8,513 bases of DNA from Candidatus Scatomorpha stercoravium. Lineage in GTDB: Bacteria; Bacillota; Clostridia; Oscillospirales; Oscillospiraceae. This document shows, piece after piece, positions 4,897 through 8,513 of this stretch. The position numbers were made by a program, and so were the translations under genes. The stretch spans positions 1 to 8,513 of the forward strand of contig DVKN01000179.1 in NCBI GenBank assembly GCA_018716005.1, given 5' to 3'. Within the stretch, counting starts at the first letter, position 1. Each line of letters starts with the position of its first letter. The notes beneath the pieces are model-generated. The model did no database searches. It was not told the DNA's origin and saw only the letters and a list, made by a program, of their open reading frames with translations.

Positions 4897-6018
4897 TCAG
4901 TCCTGCTTGCGGCGGAAGCGGCCTATGACTGGCAGCTCCCTCCGGGCGCTCTCGAGGTACGAGCGGGCGAGGAGCTCCATGCTCCCGGTGAAGAGCGCGC
5001 GCTCGTCCCCGTCGCTCATGAGGTCGCGCGCGGCGGTGAGGGCCTTGCGTATCTTGCCCTCGGTGAGCTCGGTGAGGGTGCGCGCGCCCGTGCTCTCGAG
5101 CGCGTCGAAGACGGCGTCGATGAGGCGGCGGCGCTCGTCGAAATCCAGCCCCTCGGCCCACTTCCGAATGGCCTCGGCGTAGACCCGGCTGCGCAGGGCG
5201 AAGCCCGGGCAGCGCACGAAGCGCCGGCCCCTCACCTGCCAGGTGAAGCCGTTGTGGGCGGAGACGCCCGTCTCGCAGCTCTCGACTATCTGGTAGCCCG
5301 CGTCGTTCGTGAGCAGGACGCCGACCATGGCGTACTGCGGTATGAGCGTGCGTATGCGGCTCCTGACGCGCGCGTAGCCGGGGTCGCCGCGCATGGTGAC
5401 GCGGAAGCCCGGGCCGTCGTAGTTATAGACCTCGCCGATGCGCTCCTGGAGCTCCTCCGGCGCGCGCATGGCGGCGTAGACGGCGAGGTTGCCGCCCTTG
5501 GAGTGCCCGCCGCAGCGCATTGTCCCGTCGAAGGCCCTCAGCTCGCGCTCGAGATACGCTGCGGCGTCGAGCTGCGCGGGCACGGCCTCCTCGGCGCTCA
5601 TGTTGAAGTCCTCGCGCCAGGCGGCGATGGTGTCGTCCGTACCGCGGAAGGCGGCGAAGCGGCTGCCGTCGGGCAGCAGGGCCGTGAGCGCGCAGAACTG
5701 CTCCGCCGCCGCGTCGTCGACGTGGTTCACGTAGTCGGAGATTACGAGCCCGGCGAAGCGCCGCGAGGCGAGCAGCTTCTTCGCCATGGTGACGGTGCCG
5801 GCCGGGAGCAGGACGCCCAGGCGGCGGTCCTCCTCGCCGAAGCGCTTGAAATACTCGCCCAGGGCGTCGGCGAAGCGCATCGAGCCGTCCTCGGGCACGA
5901 TGCCGGTGAAGTCCAGGCTGGTGAGCTTGCTGACGATGAGCCCGTCCACCTCGTTGAAGCCGTCGAAGTCCAGCGGGATGTCTCCGCGCCAGTCGAGGTA
6001 GTCTATGGCGTTCGGCAT
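4897..6018 (-). CDS. Mbeg1-like (DUF2974) alpha/beta hydrolase
   Basis: A 373-residue protein matching the Mbeg1-like/DUF2974 group of lipase-type alpha/beta hydrolases. The nucleophile elbow is G-H-S-K-G-G at 171-176, giving Ser173. FRGTDD (124-129) is the usual lipase-like oxyanion segment. YNYDGPGF (198-205) follows the core. SAHNGFTW (253-260) supplies the probable catalytic His255; D239 or D201 could be the acid. An N-terminal NEVDGLIVSKL (22-32) is also typical of the group. No signal peptide or membrane segment is visible, so it should be cytoplasmic. The substrate is unknown. The ATG overlaps the stop of the upstream MBL gene by one base (TGATG), with only a weak GAGAAG-type ribosome site, so translational coupling is likely. 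It is the last gene of the rel-dtd-MBL operon. Confidence 0.88.
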   Translation of the reverse strand: MPNAIDYLDWRGDIPLDFDGFNEVDGLIVSKLTSLDFTGIVPEDGSMRFADALGEYFKRFGEEDRRLGVLLPAGTVTMAKKLLASRRFAGLVISDYVNHVDDAAAEQFCALTALLPDGSRFAAFRGTDDTIAAWREDFNMSAEEAVPAQLDAAAYLERELRAFDGTMRCGGHSKGGNLAVYAAMRAPEELQERIGEVYNYDGPGFRVTMRGDPGYARVRSRIRTLIPQYAMVGVLLTNDAGYQIVESCETGVSAHNGFTWQVRGRRFVRCPGFALRSRVYAEAIRKWAEGLDFDERRRLIDAVFDALESTGARTLTELTEGKIRKALTAARDLMSDGDERALFTGSMELLARSYLESARRELPVIGRFRRKQD

Positions 6019-6632
6019 CAGAGCTTCTCTATGGCGTAGCTCATGTAGGGGTTATTGGCGCGCTCGACGGAGAGGCGCGAGGCCATGTCGTGGCCGGGGT
6101 AGACGTCGTAGTCGCCGGGGAGGTCGGCGAGCTTCCTGAGGCTCCTGAGCTCGGCGTTCATGTCGCCGCCGGGGAAGTCCGTGCGGCCGCAGCTCAGGCG
6201 GAAGAGCGTGTCGCCGGAGAAGAGCGCGTCGCCGCAGACGAGCGAGACGCTGCCTGGCGTGTGGCCCGGGGTCTCGACGACGCTGAAGCTGAGCGAGCCG
6301 ACACGCACGGTGTCGCCGTCGGAATAATAGTGCGTGTCCTCGGGCGGGTTGAAGGGCTTGAAGCCGGGCACGGTCGCCGCGCCGAGCTCGCGCCGGTTCA
6401 CGTAGAGCGGCGCGTGAGTCTCCGTGAGCACCTCGTCGAGCGCCCCGATGTGGTCGAAGTGCGCGTGCGTGAGCATGACCGCCGCGCACTTGAGGTGGTT
6501 GTCCTCGAGGTAGCCGAGGATGGTGTTCGGCTCCGCGCCCGGGTCAATTACCGCGCACTCGAGCGTATCCTCGTCGGTGACGACGTAGCAGTTGGTCTCC
6601 AGATGCCCGACGGGCAGGGTTTTTATCAGCAT
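6018..6632 (-). CDS. MBL-fold metallo-hydrolase, glyoxalase-II-like
   Basis: A 204-residue metallo-beta-lactamase-fold hydrolase of the YqgX/glyoxalase-II-like type. The metal-binding set is complete: T-H56-A-H58-F-D60-H61-I-G, H124 in TPGHTPGS, D141 in SGDTLF, and H181 in YPGHD. That arrangement supports a two-metal centre of glyoxalase-II type. Its length fits the small MBL hydrolases lacking the C-terminal helical substrate domain of full glyoxalase II (about 250 residues), so a hydroxyacylglutathione substrate is unlikely, particularly in Clostridia; the natural thioester or ester is unknown. A strong GGAGG (6641-6645) sits 8 nt before the ATG. It follows dtd after 28 nt, and its stop overlaps the next start. 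This gene order after rel-dtd is common in Clostridia. Confidence 0.9.
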   Translation of the reverse strand: MLIKTLPVGHLETNCYVVTDEDTLECAVIDPGAEPNTILGYLEDNHLKCAAVMLTHAHFDHIGALDEVLTETHAPLYVNRRELGAATVPGFKPFNPPEDTHYYSDGDTVRVGSLSFSVVETPGHTPGSVSLVCGDALFSGDTLFRLSCGRTDFPGGDMNAELRSLRKLADLPGDYDVYPGHDMASRLSVERANNPYMSYAIEKL

Positions 6633-6660
6633 ATGGCTTGCCTCCGTTTGTCGCGAATTA

Positions 6661-7104
6661 TCAGAGCTCTGCGGTGTCTATGAGTATGGTCACGGGGCCG
6701 TCGTTGACGCTCTCGACGAGCATCTCGGCGCCGAATTCGCCGGTCTCGACGCGGAAGCCGCGCGCGCGGCACTCGGCGATGACCTTCTCATAGAGCGGCA
6801 CGGCGGTCTCGGGCCGGGCGGCGCGGGTGAAGCCGGGCCGGCGGCTCTTGACGTCGGCGTAGAGGGTGAACTGGCTGACGATGAGGAGCTCGGCCCCGGC
6901 GTCGGCCGGGTTCACGTTCATCTTGCCGGCCTCGTCCTCGAAGACGCGCAGGCCGCATATCCTGTCGGCGACCTTGACGGCCTGGGCCTCGGCGTCGTCC
7001 GTGCTGACGCCGAGCAGGACAAGGAAGCCCTTGCCTATCCTGCCCACGGTCTCCCCCGCGATGGTAACGGAGGCGGATTTTACTCTGGTTACTACGGCTC
7101 TCAT
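6661..7104 (-). CDS. dtd: D-aminoacyl-tRNA deacylase
   Basis: A 147-residue DTD enzyme, the usual length. It removes D-amino acids (and glycine mischarged on tRNA-Ala) from tRNA in the cytoplasm, protecting translation. Diagnostic motifs are MRAVVTRV at the N-terminus, SQFTLYAD (77-84) and NDGPVTI (134-140), whose Gly136-cis-Pro137 pair gives chiral selectivity in the family. GGAGG (7113-7117) is 8 nt before the ATG. The start overlaps the rel stop as ATGA, indicating translational coupling. The pairing rel-dtd is widely conserved in Firmicutes. Confidence 0.97.
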   Translation of the reverse strand: MRAVVTRVKSASVTIAGETVGRIGKGFLVLLGVSTDDAEAQAVKVADRICGLRVFEDEAGKMNVNPADAGAELLIVSQFTLYADVKSRRPGFTRAARPETAVPLYEKVIAECRARGFRVETGEFGAEMLVESVNDGPVTILIDTAEL

Positions 7105-8513
7105 GAGCTGGCCCTCCTTATTTCGGTTACGCCGCGCACGCCCTGAAGGCGGTTCATTATGCCGCGCAGCTCCGCGATGTCGCGCACCTCGACGCTCACG
7201 ACGGCGACGCTCTGGTCGCCCACGTCGCGGGCGGAGAGGCTGCGGACCTTGGCGTTCATGGCGTTGAGCACGGTGGCGATGTCCATGACGAAGCCGCCGC
7301 GGGAGCCTGCGGTGATGTGCAGCGTGGTGGTGTAGAAGTCGGTGATGTGGTCGGCCCAGCCGACGCGGATCCAGCGCCCGTCGTTATCCGGGAGCTGGCG
7401 CTGGCGCTGGTAGTTCTGGCAGTCGCAGCGGTGTATGGATACGCCGTTGCCGCGGGTGATAAAGCCTATTATCTCGTCGCCCGGGACGGGGGTGCAGCAC
7501 TTGGAGAACTTTATGAGACAGTTATCCAGCCCCTCGACGAGGATGCCGTGGACGGCCTTCTGCGGGCGCGCGGTGCGCTTCTCGGCCTGCTCGGTAATCT
7601 TGTCGAGCACGGTCTTCTTCTCGGGACGGCGTATGCGCGCGAGCTCGTCCTTCACGCGGTTGACGCTCCGGACGGCGGTCTGGCCGCCGTAGCCTATGGC
7701 GGCGAAGAGCTCGTCCAGGCTGGGCACGGAGAGCTTCTTGAGTATCTGCGGCAGGACCTCCTCGTCGGTGACGTCGCTCATGACGAGGCCGCTGCGGTGC
7801 AGCTCGGCGTCGAACATCTCGCGCCCGCGCTGGATGTTCTCCTCGCGGCGCTCCTTCTTGAACCACTGCTTTATCTTTGTGCGCGCCGAGGAGCTCTTGG
7901 CGAGCTGGAGCCAGTCGCGGCTGGGGCCGGGGGCGGATTTGCTCGTGCGCACCTCGACGATGTCGCCGTTCTGGAGCTTGTGGTCGAAGGTCACGATGCG
8001 CCCGTTGACGCTCGCGCCGACCATGGAGTTGCCGACGCCGGAGTGTATGGCGTAGGCGAAGTCAATCGGCGTCGCCCCGGCCGGGAGGTTTATGACGTCG
8101 CCCGAGGGCGTGAACACGAAGACCTCGTCGGCGAACATGTCTATCTTGAGGTCGTGGACGAACTCCGTGGCGTCCGTCTCCTGCTGCGCCTCGAGCAGGC
8201 GGCGCACCCAGGCGAACTTTTCCTCGTCGCCCTCGCGGACGCCCTGGTCGCCGCTCTTGTACTTCCAGTGCGCGGCGACGCCGTACTCGGCGGTGAGGTG
8301 CATATCCCAGGTGCGTATCTGCACCTCGAAGGGGATGCCCTCCGAGCCGATGACCGTCGTGTGCACGCTCTGGTAGCCGTTCGGCTTGGGCGTGGAGACG
8401 TAGTCCTTGAAGCGGCCCGGCACGGGCTTGTACATATCGTGTATCATGCCGAGCGCGTTGTAGCAGTCGGGGATGGAGTCGACTATGACGCGGAAGGCGC
8501 AGAGGTCGAAGAT
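7101..8513 (-). CDS. relA: Bifunctional (p)ppGpp synthetase/hydrolase Rel, N-terminus beyond window
   Basis: The last 470 residues of a long RelA/SpoT-family protein (usually about 730-760), which makes and degrades (p)ppGpp in the stringent response. The fragment opens in the synthetase domain at DLCAFRVIVD. It then shows PGRFKDY (RFKD at 34-37), NGYQSVHTT and EVQIRT with Glu63. The RxKD form is the one linked to bifunctional enzymes, as against ExDD in monofunctional RelA. Next come a TGS domain (about 126-190), a helical region, a zinc-finger/conserved-Cys domain with SKCCTP (Cys339-Cys340) and HRCDC (His361, Cys363), and a C-terminal ACT domain (about 396-468). The HD hydrolase domain and the start are not in the window. 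First visible gene of the operon, overlapping dtd by 4 nt. Confidence 0.97.
   Translation of the reverse strand: MFDLCAFRVIVDSIPDCYNALGMIHDMYKPVPGRFKDYVSTPKPNGYQSVHTTVIGSEGIPFEVQIRTWDMHLTAEYGVAAHWKYKSGDQGVREGDEEKFAWVRRLLEAQQETDATEFVHDLKIDMFADEVFVFTPSGDVINLPAGATPIDFAYAIHSGVGNSMVGASVNGRIVTFDHKLQNGDIVEVRTSKSAPGPSRDWLQLAKSSSARTKIKQWFKKERREENIQRGREMFDAELHRSGLVMSDVTDEEVLPQILKKLSVPSLDELFAAIGYGGQTAVRSVNRVKDELARIRRPEKKTVLDKITEQAEKRTARPQKAVHGILVEGLDNCLIKFSKCCTPVPGDEIIGFITRGNGVSIHRCDCQNYQRQRQLPDNDGRWIRVGWADHITDFYTTTLHITAGSRGGFVMDIATVLNAMNAKVRSLSARDVGDQSVAVVSVEVRDIAELRGIMNRLQGVRGVTEIRRASS

Noticed and set aside
4858..6039. Plus-strand ORF of 393 codons opposite the Mbeg1-like gene
   Set aside because: Ala/Val/Glu/Gly-rich antisense shadow that starts inside the terminator T-run and has no ribosome site; the minus strand carries the real motifs.
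1..8513. CRISPR array, IS element, prophage or attachment sites
   Set aside because: No regularly spaced repeats, transposase or integrase motifs, or flanking direct repeats were seen; the short repeats found are confined to the RNA gene.

Overview
The window looks like a high-GC chromosome of a gut-type member of the Clostridia (Oscillospiraceae-like is an inference). Coding regions run at roughly 70% G+C in sampled lines. The stringent-response enzyme, D-aminoacyl-tRNA deacylase and metallo-hydrolase genes sit together in the usual Firmicutes order. There is also an Mbeg1-like (DUF2974) hydrolase, a family I associate with Firmicutes. No tRNA, rRNA, CRISPR array, IS element or phage gene was seen.

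Left part (1-4200): a large secreted or surface protein with a right-handed beta-helix core runs off the left edge on the minus strand. It is divergent from a plus-strand pair: a cytoplasmic GH13 alpha-glucan hydrolase and, 25 nt later, a GNAT acetyltransferase. Both sides of the 160-nt divergent gap carry readable sigma-A-type promoters. The GNAT gene ends in a strong hairpin terminator that also has a T-run on the minus strand.

Middle (4201-4896): about 700 nt with no convincing protein gene of normal size. Its composition (about 45% G+C, purine-rich on the plus strand) differs sharply from the flanks. It has a near-consensus promoter, some 520 nt full of short hairpins and repeated motifs, a 16-bp perfect terminator hairpin with seven Ts, and a second terminator immediately after. 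This is best explained as an independently transcribed large structured non-coding RNA. I cannot assign a family with certainty; ROOL/OLE/GOLLD-type large ornate RNAs are the natural comparison. A possible 10-codon ORF with its own Shine-Dalgarno sits just before the terminator.

Right part (4897-8513): a tightly packed minus-strand operon, in transcription order: rel (bifunctional (p)ppGpp synthetase/hydrolase, N-terminus beyond the right edge), dtd, an MBL-fold glyoxalase-II-like hydrolase, and an Mbeg1-like alpha/beta hydrolase. Two of the three junctions overlap (ATGA and TGATG) and the third gap is 28 nt, so co-transcription and translational coupling are likely. The operon converges on the RNA gene and shows no obvious minus-strand terminator before it.
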